Positions 17,473-26,173 of a DNA stretch of 64,000 bases are shown piece after piece. A model generated the notes under the pieces. That model did no database searches and was not told where the DNA came from. It was given only the letters and a program-made list of their open reading frames with translations. The translations under genes and the position numbers were made by a program. Within the stretch, counting starts at the first letter, position 1. Each line of letters begins with the position of its first letter. Source of the stretch: Flavobacterium marginilacus (GTDB lineage Bacteria > Bacteroidota > Bacteroidia > Flavobacteriales > Flavobacteriaceae); assembly GCF_026870155.1 (NCBI RefSeq), contig NZ_CP113975.1:310001-374000 (forward strand), given 5' to 3'.

Positions 17473-18513
17473 TTAATTTGTTACAATTACTTCAACATCA
17501 AAATTGTGTTCACCCTTTGTCCTCTCTCCATTCAAATCGTTAAAGTTTGAAATGTCACGAGTTTTTTTGTAAGGGTCGTAAACAAAGCAAAATAGCTTTC
17601 TCAACCATTTACATTCATGGTAAGATTCAAAATCAACCTTTAACTGTTCTATGAAATGTGTTTCGTTTGAATCTTTTGCTTTAATCATTTTTACCTCAAT
17701 CAAAATTTTCTCTTCTCGAAGTATCAAGTCTATTTTTGTTGATTTTCCACCTACTTTTGAAATCGGGTCTTCATCCCGAAGATTTGGAAAGATTGATTTT
17801 AGTATTACATACAAAACATCTTGAACATCATATTCATCTTCAATTTTAAAATTAGGATGATTTAACCTTCTTCCACTTATTATTTTTTGAATGGCATTAC
17901 TAAAATTATTCAACACATCACGAACCATTTCGTCAGCATTTTTATTTACAAACTTTGTTTGTATCAAAGTGCCTTCAATATCCTCCAATAGGATTTGTAA
18001 TTGAACATCAATATCACTTCCTAACATAATGTTTTGTAATGCTATATTTAATTCTGTTTCTTTTAACAAATTTACATCGAATACTGTCTTTATTAGAATT
18101 GCTAAAGAATTATTGTGCAGTCCTAAAACTTCTTTTGATAATTGAGATTGAAGCGATGGCTCAATTTTGCTCAAAAAGTATTTTTGTTTTAAATCACCTT
18201 GCTGATACTTTTCATTCAGTTGTTGACTCAACTCACTTTTAGCAGATAAATAAAGCCCTGAGAATTTATAAATATTGGAAGTTGCACTTATTCCTTTAAT
18301 CGAAGGTTTAGAAACTAATGAAATTACTTTTGCAATTTCAATAGACTCTTTTTTATAACCAATCAGCGCAATTTCTTCTTCTGGACTCAGTTCAAAAGTT
18401 TGATTAGGCAAATCTTCAAAAGATTGGATATGCAAATATGCAGCTAACTCAATATTCTTGTATTGAATCAACTTTTCCTTATTATGTTTTAATATTTCTC
18501 TTAAATAAACCAT
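17473..18513 (-). CDS. DpnII/MboI-type PD-(D/E)XK nuclease paired with Argonaute
   Basis: This is a 346-residue protein. The first ~210 residues are helical with no family I recognise. The C-terminal ~130 residues match the REase_DpnII-MboI domain as I know it: 'EYDVQDVLYVILKSIF', then D262 in 'STKIDLIL', E273-V-K275 in 'ILIEVKM', and 'LFCFVYDPYKK'. That supplies the D...ExK catalytic set for DNA cleavage. The gene overlaps the Argonaute gene by 13 bp and lies downstream of it, so the two are co-translated. The likely role is the effector nuclease of an Argonaute defence system. It sits at the island's left edge. Confidence 0.85.
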   Translation of the reverse strand: MVYLREILKHNKEKLIQYKNIELAAYLHIQSFEDLPNQTFELSPEEEIALIGYKKESIEIAKVISLVSKPSIKGISATSNIYKFSGLYLSAKSELSQQLNEKYQQGDLKQKYFLSKIEPSLQSQLSKEVLGLHNNSLAILIKTVFDVNLLKETELNIALQNIMLGSDIDVQLQILLEDIEGTLIQTKFVNKNADEMVRDVLNNFSNAIQKIISGRRLNHPNFKIEDEYDVQDVLYVILKSIFPNLRDEDPISKVGGKSTKIDLILREEKILIEVKMIKAKDSNETHFIEQLKVDFESYHECKWLRKLFCFVYDPYKKTRDISNFNDLNGERTKGEHNFDVEVIVTN

Positions 18514-20498
18514 AATTTTTCGCTTACTGCTTTTAATCTTTCATAATCCCATCCTTCAACTTTTTTAAGTTCTTCCGTCATTTTAGCCATTAAGGAAGGA
18601 TACATTATGGTTACGGTTCTTTTAGAAGGCATATAACTTCTATGTGATAAGTGAGAGAACCAATAAACTTGTTTTGCTAAGTAAAATAAACTTGTAAAGG
18701 TTGAACGTTTGTCTAAATCAATTTTTAAAGGCAAATCACTTTTGCCAACAAAATGAAGCAATGCCGAATATTTGCTTAGTTGAATATATGTTCCTTGCTT
18801 GATGTCATTATTTCCATCGTTGTTGTACAGTCGGAAATTATGACCATAAGCCAAATGAACCAAGGCAAACTCAAAGTTGAAATTAGTAAATCTTTCTTTT
18901 AATCTGTTAATGGCTTTTATTTCGTATTCTTCGCTAGCTGATTTGAACAAATGAAAAATCAAACGGAATGTACCCGACTTGCTCATTTCCTCAACCAAGG
19001 GCTGTAATGTTTTAAAAAGGTGGTTTTCTAAATTTTCAGCATAATTATCGAACGAAGAAAGGGGAGAACAATCCCCTGTCATATACCTGCCATCATTATG
19101 AAATACTTGCGCAATGCCTAAAACAAACTGTCCACTTTCTGAAAGTGTCGAACCAATTCCAATAACCAATTCATCTTTTAGTTTTTCTTCCTTTTCAATT
19201 GTCCAAGCCGTTCCACCAAGTTTAGCATAAGAGTTAAGAGCAATATTTGTCATCGTAAATGCATTCAAATTTTGCCTAATAGTTTCAATTTGAATATCTT
19301 GTGTTGGTATTCCATTTCCAATAAACTTTGCCTTGCAAACGTAATAAGGTGAATTGCTAGGGCTTAATTTTTCTTGTGCTTCATTTACAATAACATACAC
19401 CAAATCACATTTAAGTAACGTTTCATCATAAAGCACTTCTTTGTAGCTTTCTAAATCTTTGTTGGTAATGGTCTTGAAGTGAACGTTTAAAGAGTTGAAA
19501 TGAAATACTTCTTTCAACTTTGCTTCCGTTTTTTTGACAAACCCTTCTGTTTCACCTTGGTATTCTGATGGGCAAATAATGCCAATATTGATTTGCTTAT
19601 TTTGATAAAGTTCCAATGAATAAGGTTGATATGCCTTAACCATTTGGTCGTAATATTGTAAGCCTTGTGTGTTCTTGCGGTTGCTGTAAAAGTATCGTTG
19701 TGGTTTATTAATAATTTCAGATTTTATCAAATCATCTTCAAATGGCAGATATTTTTTGGAAATTGAATTAATCACCAATCCATAAGGCAATTGAATTTCC
19801 GCTTTATTCTTTTCAAGCCATTTGTAAAAACTATCAATTACTGAGAATACTTTAGCGTTCCTGTTTTCATCATTAATGATTTGGTCATATTTGGACGTTG
19901 CTCCTTTAGTCTCTAAGAATCTTTTTAATGATTGTCTGTTTGCATAAATCCGTTCTTCATCTCCCCTCAATCCTTTAATGTCAATCCCGTGTTTTTCAAA
20001 TTCTGCCTTACTCCAAGTAAAAGAATTTTTTAGTGATGTTGATAATGAAAAGCCTAAAAGCAATTTGCTTTCTTTGAAAAAAAAGCAAGGTGAGAAATTA
20101 ACAATTCTGTTGACTATCAAACCTTCAATACTACCCTTAAGGATATCTTTTGATGAAATAATTTCCCAAGAATTGGAATGTTTATTCTTGAAAATTTTAT
20201 ACCCTTTGGGTTCTATGAAATCAATAATTGACCTTTCAAATATTTTTGAAAGTATTTTGGGTTTCTCGGAAAAGTCAATATTTATTGAATTAACATTTTC
20301 AGGAAGTTCGGCTTCATTGGTGTTTTTCCAAATTAAAAATTTATCGTCATCACGATAGAAAAAAAGATTTGGAAAATTATCTTTTAAAGCAATAAACGCC
20401 TCCTTTGAAGAATGCTTACTGTATTCAATTGAATCAATTGAAACTGCTTTTGTTGGAATATCTACTTGATAGAAATTTAAAAATAATCCACTCATCAA
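18501..20498 (-). CDS. Prokaryotic Argonaute with degenerate PIWI active site
   Basis: This is 665 residues (MMSG; the second Met is equally possible). Residues 1-290 are an N/linker region with no obvious PAZ domain. MID is ~300-410, with 'SPYYVCKAKFIGNGIPTQ' (382-400) matching the guide 5'-end pocket region. PIWI is ~415-665, opening 'NIALNSYAKLGGTAWTI'. The first catalytic Asp, expected after 'VIGI', is Gly449 ('VIGIGST'). The second expected Asp in the 'RLIFH' strand region (512-520) is also absent. It should therefore bind a guide and target without slicing, as in long-B Argonautes that activate a partner effector. The overlapping DpnII-type nuclease is the obvious partner. Confidence 0.88.
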   Translation of the reverse strand: MMSGLFLNFYQVDIPTKAVSIDSIEYSKHSSKEAFIALKDNFPNLFFYRDDDKFLIWKNTNEAELPENVNSINIDFSEKPKILSKIFERSIIDFIEPKGYKIFKNKHSNSWEIISSKDILKGSIEGLIVNRIVNFSPCFFFKESKLLLGFSLSTSLKNSFTWSKAEFEKHGIDIKGLRGDEERIYANRQSLKRFLETKGATSKYDQIINDENRNAKVFSVIDSFYKWLEKNKAEIQLPYGLVINSISKKYLPFEDDLIKSEIINKPQRYFYSNRKNTQGLQYYDQMVKAYQPYSLELYQNKQINIGIICPSEYQGETEGFVKKTEAKLKEVFHFNSLNVHFKTITNKDLESYKEVLYDETLLKCDLVYVIVNEAQEKLSPSNSPYYVCKAKFIGNGIPTQDIQIETIRQNLNAFTMTNIALNSYAKLGGTAWTIEKEEKLKDELVIGIGSTLSESGQFVLGIAQVFHNDGRYMTGDCSPLSSFDNYAENLENHLFKTLQPLVEEMSKSGTFRLIFHLFKSASEEYEIKAINRLKERFTNFNFEFALVHLAYGHNFRLYNNDGNNDIKQGTYIQLSKYSALLHFVGKSDLPLKIDLDKRSTFTSLFYLAKQVYWFSHLSHRSYMPSKRTVTIMYPSLMAKMTEELKKVEGWDYERLKAVSEKLWFI

Positions 20499-20661
20499 TT
20501 TATTTTTCTGACTTGTTTAAATATGCGGTTCTGTACAACATTTTTTTCAAAACCCAATATACATTTTAATCTTTACAAATCATCAAATGAATATTTTATT
20601 TGTTGAATACTTTTTTAGCTTAAGGAAAAGTGTATATCGCTAAAGTTTTTCTTAGAAAATA

Positions 20662-21939
20662 CTATTCATTAAAATATCCAAACCCTATTTTATTAATCTC
20701 CTTTACAACCTGAACCTTATCAATATAATTATTCAATGTCACTTTTGCAGACCGTTGATAACCTAATGACTCAATAAATCCAGTTTTAGTATGCAACTTT
20801 GTTAGAAATGTTTTTCGCAAATGCTTAATACTAAAATCATCAGATAGGTTTGCTTTCTTTCTAAAAAACGTGAATGAATGACTTAGTTGGGTCGCTAGTG
20901 TTTTTCGAGAAATATTAAAATCATCAGCAATCAAATACTTATCAGTTCCCATGTATTTTTTATAGTCCAATCTATTCAATACGTTCTCCAACTCTGCTGA
21001 AATTGGAATCAAGACTTTTTTAGGAGCCTTGGTGTTATTCCAATTATGCGCCCGTTCAAATTTTAAATCTGTTCCGACTAAATGTTGAATATTTCCATCA
21101 TCATCTAACACAATATCTGAAAACTTCAAACTCATGGTTTCTTCTATTCTCATTCCAGTGTAGGCAACTAACTCAATAGCATCTCTAGTGTAAGGTCGAT
21201 ACTCATTCTTTCTGCGCCCATTAGGGTATATACATATAGAATCTTCGTTTGATATAGCATTCAATAATTTTTTAAAATAATCATCCTTAATGCTTGTTGG
21301 GTTCATGCTTTCATATTTCAATTTTACTTTTCCAAAGAAGTTAGGAATATTGAAGCCTTTCTGATTAATTAAAAAATTATTAAAACTTTTTAGGGATTTA
21401 GTATTATGATTATAAGTAGTTGCCATCTTGCAAGTCAAATCTAAATGGTCATAATATTTTCCTATAATTACATCATTTAAGTCATAGATTTTAAATCTGT
21501 TGAGGTCAAATTTATTATCTTCAAGAAACCTACTAAACTTCATAAGATTGCTAAGAGTGTTTTTAATATGACTACTTGAGCGAGGTCTTTTTTGATGGTT
21601 TGGAACATCTACGTTTTCTAGCCAATCACCAAACATCATAATACAATCTTTCAGCAATTCATGCTTAACCTCAACTTTTGGGATCTCAGCAATCAACCGA
21701 ATTGGATTAGCCAATTCATGTTTAAAATCCAGCAACTCTCTAATTGCTTCATCGTATTCCACAGACTTTAAATCTCTCGTTTTACGACCTCCATTTTGCT
21801 TTAGTATTGCTTTGTACTTCTGCCTGTCAATTGGATGATTACAGCCTTTGTATGTCTCCTGTGAGACTTCAATGAGTTTGTTGCACTTCTTGCATACGAT
21901 ATGCAAACCAGTAAATTTTTTATATTTCAGTATTTTCAT
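20662..21939 (-). CDS. int: Tyrosine integrase of the island
   Basis: This 425-residue site-specific recombinase starts with a zinc-knuckle-like region (C16, C19, C33, H35). A SAM-like core-binding domain (~95-200) and a catalytic domain (~215-415) follow. Catalytic residues visible are R264 ('YTGMRIEE'), R375 ('IKHLRKTF') and the nucleophile Y405 ('LNNYID'). The usual His before the second Arg appears as Lys372, and the GH position is Gly-Tyr (393-394), a variation seen in divergent members. It would catalyse insertion at tRNA-Ala. An arm-like site (21963-21977) lies directly upstream, suggesting autoregulation. Confidence 0.9.
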   Translation of the reverse strand: MKILKYKKFTGLHIVCKKCNKLIEVSQETYKGCNHPIDRQKYKAILKQNGGRKTRDLKSVEYDEAIRELLDFKHELANPIRLIAEIPKVEVKHELLKDCIMMFGDWLENVDVPNHQKRPRSSSHIKNTLSNLMKFSRFLEDNKFDLNRFKIYDLNDVIIGKYYDHLDLTCKMATTYNHNTKSLKSFNNFLINQKGFNIPNFFGKVKLKYESMNPTSIKDDYFKKLLNAISNEDSICIYPNGRRKNEYRPYTRDAIELVAYTGMRIEETMSLKFSDIVLDDDGNIQHLVGTDLKFERAHNWNNTKAPKKVLIPISAELENVLNRLDYKKYMGTDKYLIADDFNISRKTLATQLSHSFTFFRKKANLSDDFSIKHLRKTFLTKLHTKTGFIESLGYQRSAKVTLNNYIDKVQVVKEINKIGFGYFNE

Positions 21940-21962
21940 GATTTATAATTTAAGTTTAATGC

Positions 21963-21977
21963 GAGTGTACTTTATTT
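21963..21977 (+). repeat. Candidate integrase arm site upstream of int
   Basis: GAGTGTACTTTATTT shares its first 11 bases with the left-end arm-like repeats. It lies between int and the upstream small gene. Confidence 0.35.
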
Positions 21978-22316
21978 AAGTGACCCGCCAAATAATTTTG
22001 ATGACAATTTGCCTTTTGGTACATAACTCATTTTCACAACTTTCTTTGATTGAGGCGAATCCAATATTTTGTGCAATTCATTTTTATTGTAAGCATGGTA
22101 ATAATCCTCCCAATTATCGTCATACTTCAACTTCAAATCATTTATTAAAAGCTTATCAAATACTAAATCAAAATCATTTAGGAAAGCAAATTCGCCTGAT
22201 GAATCTTTATGGATTTTTAAATGGTTTTTCTTGCACCATTTCTTTGCAGTTCTAATATCTTTTCGATTTATTAGTTTAGGTATCTCCTTTAAGTACATTC
22301 TATTTATATAAAACAT
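21972..22316 (-). CDS. Small basic protein, candidate excisionase
   Basis: This is 114 residues (108 if it starts at the second Met, 22298). The N-terminal part 'KEIPKLINRKDIRTAKKWCKKNHLKIHKD' looks like a MerR/excisionase-type winged helix: an HTH followed by a basic wing. The C-terminal half is helical and basic. Its position immediately upstream of the integrase on the same strand, about 30 bp away, supports a recombination-directionality role. The family is not certain. Confidence 0.5.
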   Translation of the reverse strand: MFYINRMYLKEIPKLINRKDIRTAKKWCKKNHLKIHKDSSGEFAFLNDFDLVFDKLLINDLKLKYDDNWEDYYHAYNKNELHKILDSPQSKKVVKMSYVPKGKLSSKLFGGSLK

Positions 22317-22403
22317 TTAGGTTATTTTTAAATTTAGAAATAGAAATTTTGACTCAATTAGGTGAGTTTAAAAAATTTCGTTCTTTTTTCTTTAGAATTT
22401 GCT

Positions 22404-22463
22404 GTTTTCGGAATCGAAAACAAATTGATTTTAACTTAGAGAATGGTGCACCTAATTCTCTAA
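22404..22463. promoter_or_regulatory. Two adjacent hairpins between small island genes
   Basis: First: GTTTTCG-GAAT-CGAAAAC (22404-22421). Second: TTAGAGAAT and ATTCTCTAA (22436-22444, 22455-22463) around the palindrome GGTGCACC. They lie between a 102-residue gene and the excisionase-like gene and may act as a terminator/operator cluster. Confidence 0.45.
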
Positions 22464-22489
22464 AAGTTTACAGTCTTAGTGACTATTGA

Positions 22490-22798
22490 TTAAGCAACTA
22501 CTCTAAACTTCATTCGAAATAAATTATCGTAGTCTTCTGAGGTCATGTCCATTATTAATGACTCAAATCTTGTATTAGTGCTTATATAAACTCTCATTGC
22601 GATGGTGCCATCTTGATTTGGATGAACCATGCAAAGCTGAACATTATACGCAAAATGCGGAATATCACTGAGGATTCCATCATTTACTAAGCCATCAATA
22701 TCAAAAGTTCTATTAAAATTTGCTTTAATTGAGTTTTTATTAATAATTCTTAATTCTTCGACAGTTGCACTTTTTAATTTTTTCATTTTTGTTTTCAT
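22490..22798 (-). CDS. Hypothetical island protein (102 aa)
   Basis: The basic N terminus (MKTKMKKLKSATVEELRIINK) is followed by a compact alpha/beta sequence with 'FAYNVQLCMVHPNQDGTIAMRVYIST'. No family recognised. It follows an 82-residue gene by 17 bp on the same strand, so they are probably co-transcribed. Confidence 0.55.
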   Translation of the reverse strand: MKTKMKKLKSATVEELRIINKNSIKANFNRTFDIDGLVNDGILSDIPHFAYNVQLCMVHPNQDGTIAMRVYISTNTRFESLIMDMTSEDYDNLFRMKFRVVA

Positions 22799-22815
22799 TT
22801 TTCTTATATTTAATT

Positions 22816-23064
22816 TTATTGTTTAGTTTTTTTAATGCAATCTTTTTTTATCAAAGTGTACCACCCACCGAAAAATAAAAACTTTAATGTATCTGGAGAG
22901 CAATAACTTATCTCGCCATCTTCAAATACTAAAGCATTTCCTTTGCCATCGTAATTAAATTCAATAATTTCAATCTTTTTAAAACCCAAATAATTGTGAC
23001 ATTCTTCGTAATCTGGGAGTTGCTTTTTTTCTAGTTTAAAAACTAATTTGTTATTTTTTTCCAT
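22816..23064 (-). CDS. Hypothetical island protein (82 aa)
   Basis: The sequence is MEKNNKLVFKLEKKQLPDY... and ends in a basic tail. 'IEIIEFNYDGKGNALVFEDGEISY' suggests a small beta-rich fold. No family recognised. It lies between the DUF5131 gene (35 bp upstream) and the 102-residue gene in a run of minus-strand phage-like genes. Confidence 0.5.
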   Translation of the reverse strand: MEKNNKLVFKLEKKQLPDYEECHNYLGFKKIEIIEFNYDGKGNALVFEDGEISYCSPDTLKFLFFGGWYTLIKKDCIKKTKQ

Positions 23065-23098
23065 ATTTTTATACTGTTACCTATACCCAGCAAGGTTT

Positions 23099-23917
23099 TT
23101 AAATGTTATCATTAAATTTTGGAAATTCTCTAATCCATAAATCTTGAGGGATTTCTAATTTTTTATCAATCTGTTTGAAGAAAAACGGAACGCCTTTTTC
23201 TTTACAGTTATTCCTAATCAATCTACCCCAGTCCGTATCGAATGGTCGTCTATGATGTCCTGACTCTCCACCTTGTATAATCCAGTGAACCATGTCCAAT
23301 AAAACTTTATCTGTTCCGTCATTAGCTTTTGCCATCAAATCAACTTTCTCCAATTGAGGTTCAACACTAAGAAATCTTAAACCATTAACTTCTGAAAGTT
23401 GAAGGATTAATTTGTTTGCTGTTTCTTGGCTTACTGGAGAAGTTCCAAACATTACATTTTTTGGAGGATTCTCTTTCCAACTCTCAGGAATATACTTATT
23501 GATATTTGAAGGTCTTTTGGTTAGCATTAAGAACATTAGATTTGGAGAATTTGGAACAACTTCATTAAAGAATTTGTCTCTCAATTGACCCGTATTCCAG
23601 AACTCACTTTCTTCTTCTGAATATGGATTTCCTTTATGGTCCACTAATGGCATTGGTTTTTCGAAGATGTCCATCATCGAGCCAACAAAGACTCTACGAG
23701 TTGTTCTTTGATTTTTTGCTTCCTTCTGAAATCTTGAAAGTTCAGACCATACATTTTTAATCATTCTTCTTGGTTTATCATTGCCCCAGATATCATTACC
23801 AACTCTTTTTGCGAAGTTTAATGCGTAACAGTTGTCACAGCCAGCGTGTACTTTTGTACATCTCCACCATAGGTTTGCCGTGTGATGCGTCCATTCAATT
23901 TTGCTATTTTCAGCCAT
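23099..23917 (-). CDS. Phage Gp37/Gp68-like DUF5131 protein
   Basis: This 272-residue protein has the family landmarks: opening 'SKIEWTHHTANLWWRCTKVHAGCDNCYA' with Cys20, Cys27 and Cys30, then 'FVGSMMDIFEKPMP', 'LMFLMLTKRPSNINKYIP', 'VMFGTSPVSQETANK', 'LRFLSVEPQLE' and 'WIIQGGESGHHRRPFD'. The Cys cluster and overall layout resemble radical-SAM-like proteins. The biochemical role is not settled. Members occur on phages and islands, sometimes beside TcmP, which was not seen here. Its leader contains two small hairpins (about 23954-23970 and 23977-23990). Confidence 0.8.
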   Translation of the reverse strand: MAENSKIEWTHHTANLWWRCTKVHAGCDNCYALNFAKRVGNDIWGNDKPRRMIKNVWSELSRFQKEAKNQRTTRRVFVGSMMDIFEKPMPLVDHKGNPYSEEESEFWNTGQLRDKFFNEVVPNSPNLMFLMLTKRPSNINKYIPESWKENPPKNVMFGTSPVSQETANKLILQLSEVNGLRFLSVEPQLEKVDLMAKANDGTDKVLLDMVHWIIQGGESGHHRRPFDTDWGRLIRNNCKEKGVPFFFKQIDKKLEIPQDLWIREFPKFNDNI

Positions 23918-24069
23918 ATTATTTAATTTTTAATTGTTGTTTGTATTTCAATAGGACACAAGAAGTCCTGAACCCAATTGCTGGGTAAAAAAGTTTTTGA
24001 TAAAATTGTTTTAGGATTTCTTTTCGGAATTGAAATGAAAAGTAAGTGAAAAGGGAATTTATAATTTTT

Positions 24070-24342
24070 TTAAATCATTGAATCAATAATTTCATCCATA
24101 ATATCTTGCCTGTCTTCATATTTTAGAATATTTTCTAAGAACAAGACATTTATATCATCAGCCATTTTTACTAAATCATCTGGCAAATCATCACATTCAA
24201 TATCATTATGAAAAGAAAATGAGCCTGCTCCTTCAAATGCAATGTCATACAAAATGACATCGTTATATTCAATTTCATTATCTTCACAAATAAATATTAT
24301 TTCTTCTAACATACTTTTAATTTCATTTTTAAAATTTTCCAT
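24070..24342 (-). CDS. Hypothetical acidic protein (90 aa)
   Basis: This strongly acidic small protein (MENFKNEIKSMLEEIIFICEDNEIEYNDV...) has many Asp and Glu residues. Acidity of this kind is common in phage DNA mimics and inhibitors, but nothing more specific supports that here. Its leader is almost identical to that of the next upstream gene (repeat 24339-24453). Confidence 0.5.
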   Translation of the reverse strand: MENFKNEIKSMLEEIIFICEDNEIEYNDVILYDIAFEGAGSFSFHNDIECDDLPDDLVKMADDINVLFLENILKYEDRQDIMDEIIDSMI

Positions 24343-24453
24343 AGTTTTTAATTTTTTAAGGTTGAGTTATGGCAGTTTTCTTGCTGTCCATATTTAAATA
24401 GATTTTTTTTGATTTAATAAATTGTTTGATTATTTGCTTTCCAGAACGGAAAG
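24339..24453 (-). promoter_or_regulatory. Duplicated 5' leader, copy A
   Basis: This region is about 90 percent identical by eye to 24815-24930 and stands in the same place relative to the next gene's ATG. It contains the shared block GTTGAGTTATGGCAGTTTTC and ends in a hairpin CTTTCC..GGAAAG (24437-24453). The corresponding hairpin in copy B changes both arms, keeping pairing. It is probably a shared promoter/regulatory leader. Confidence 0.65.
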
Positions 24454-24500
24454 AGAAATTAGATTATATCTTTTGTCAAAGCTTGGTAACTATTATAACT

Positions 24501-24818
24501 TTATACTGCATCTCTAAGCAATTTTCCTCCTCGCCCTTGTTGCATCTTTGAGTTGTAGTTTTCCTTAAGTAATTCATCAAATTGTTTCTTTGTTAGAACA
24601 CCCATTCCAGATTGCAACAAATCGTGATTAACATTCGATTCCATATACAATGAAAATATTTTTTTGTTTTTTCCTATGTTTGATTTGCTTGTCTTCTTAA
24701 GTTTGGCATATTCTAGACCAGTTAAGAACAGTAGCTTTGCATAAGAACCATTTAAACTTGGAATTACTACACTAATTACTTGGAAATCATTTACTGTTGT
24801 TGTCATTGAATTTTTCAT
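24501..24818 (-). CDS. Hypothetical island protein (105 aa)
   Basis: It starts MKNSMTTTVNDFQVISVVIPS and ends with a Gln/Gly/Lys/Arg-rich tail (KMQQGRGGKLLRDAV). No family recognised. It is expressed from the copy B leader, the twin of the one upstream of the acidic 90-residue gene, so the two are likely co-regulated. Confidence 0.5.
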   Translation of the reverse strand: MKNSMTTTVNDFQVISVVIPSLNGSYAKLLFLTGLEYAKLKKTSKSNIGKNKKIFSLYMESNVNHDLLQSGMGVLTKKQFDELLKENYNSKMQQGRGGKLLRDAV

Positions 24819-24930
24819 AGTTTTAAATTTTTAAGGTTGAGTTATGGCAGTTTTCTTCCTGTCCATATTTAAATAGATTTTTTTTGATTTAATAAACTGT
24901 TTGATTTTTTTGCTTTCTAGAAGTAGAAAG
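24815..24930 (-). promoter_or_regulatory. Duplicated 5' leader, copy B
   Basis: Twin of 24339-24453. The distal hairpin reads CTTTCTA..TAGAAAG (24913-24930) where copy A has CTTTCC..GGAAAG. The paired change suggests that the stem, or a dyad for a protein, is selected. Confidence 0.65.
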
Positions 24931-25161
24931 TCTTGTGAAGTAATTCAATCTGTCTCCCGACTAGTTGAATTTTTGTTTCATTAATTGAAATCAAATTTGT
25001 GAATATTTTTATGTCATTTGTGTCATTTTATTTTAGGCAAGCTACGCCATTAAACATTGTTTGTGCTTTGATAATTGATAATTTAGATTGTGGTTTTAGA
25101 GGGCTATGGTCTCATAAGTCCATTTAGGGTCATAGCAGTCGTATATTTCATTTACTTTATA

Positions 25162-26173
25162 ACCTGAACTCGATTAATAAAATACAGCCAATTGGTTAGT
25201 TTTAATCGTTTCGTATTTCAAAGAAGGTTTTTTAGGCAGAAAATTATAAGCAATTATTCCAGCGATAAGATTTGACAAAAAGTTGGTAAATGAACGATGT
25301 CTAGAATGTTCAACTTGGCAAATATTTTTAAGTTCATCGTTAACCGTTTCTATTATTGAACGTTTACGGAGTAAAATTTTATCACTCATTTCCATCAAAC
25401 TATTTTTCATATTATTTCGAATACTTGTAATTAATTGGATTCCATCAACAAATAATAATTGAGAGAGTTTCTCGCTTATATATCCTTTATCACCAAATAG
25501 TTTTCCGAAAATAGCATTCAAAAAGCCCTCATTTTTCAGTGGCTCTCTATCATCTACGTTGGCTTGAGTTACAGCAAAACTTAACAATTCTCCTTTGTCA
25601 TTAATGATGATGTGGAGTTTAAACCCATGAAACCAGCCCATTGTAGATTTCCCTGTAGTGGCAATACCTTTAAAAACTTTGTTTCTACTGATTCGTTTGT
25701 TTTTACAAACTCTAATTGGTGTTGAGTCTACAAACGAAATGCCTGTGCAATTGCCTAAGCAACAGGTTTTGGCAAAAATTGTCATTGGCAAAAGAACACT
25801 TTGCATTAGTTCTAAAAAGCGATTATAAGAAACTGTATTAGGAAATTCATTTTGCATATGCTTTTGGACATAAAAAATGTAATAATGCTTGAAACAGCGA
25901 AAACCACTCAAATGAAAAAGTAAATAAATTGTAATTACTTCTGATTTTGACATAATCGAAGGACGTTTGGAAGGTTTTCCTAGCAGAAAAGACTGTGTGG
26001 TTTTATCAAAATCTTTGCAAAATTCATCAACAATAGAAAAAATATCTGTAATTTTATCAAAACAAATCATAAGGTAGAGTTTAGTTAAATATTTAATTGT
26101 CAGAAATTTAAATATACTAAATTTTACCTTTTTCTACAAAATTTTCAACCAAAATTATTAATCGAGTTCAGGT
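25162..26173 (-). mobile_element. IS982-family insertion sequence, complete
   Basis: This 1,012 bp element has perfect 17 bp terminal inverted repeats ACCTGAACTCGATTAAT (25162-25178, inverted at 26157-26173). It is flanked by TTATA on both sides (25157-25161 and 26174-26178), consistent with a target duplication. It carries one full-length transposase gene. Confidence 0.9.
25174..26070 (-). CDS. IS982-family transposase
   Basis: This is a 298-residue DDE transposase. The family pattern is visible: 'SKSEVITIYLLFHLSGFRCFKHYY' near the N terminus, the first catalytic Asp in 'GISFVDSTPIRVCKN', 'KGIATTGKSTMGWFHGFKLH', the second Asp in 'KLFGDKGYIS', and the Glu in 'RKRSIIETVNDELKNICQVEHSRHRS'. 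The length is full and no frameshift is seen, so the element may still be active. Its stop lies within the left terminal repeat. Confidence 0.95.
   Translation of the reverse strand: MICFDKITDIFSIVDEFCKDFDKTTQSFLLGKPSKRPSIMSKSEVITIYLLFHLSGFRCFKHYYIFYVQKHMQNEFPNTVSYNRFLELMQSVLLPMTIFAKTCCLGNCTGISFVDSTPIRVCKNKRISRNKVFKGIATTGKSTMGWFHGFKLHIIINDKGELLSFAVTQANVDDREPLKNEGFLNAIFGKLFGDKGYISEKLSQLLFVDGIQLITSIRNNMKNSLMEMSDKILLRKRSIIETVNDELKNICQVEHSRHRSFTNFLSNLIAGIIAYNFLPKKPSLKYETIKTNQLAVFY

Noticed and set aside
18501..20498. PIWI-RE family instead of Argonaute
   Set aside because: The MID/PIWI blocks follow the canonical Argonaute order (YYVCKA..GIPTQ, KLGGTAW, VIGIG) and no DinG-type helicase gene is adjacent.
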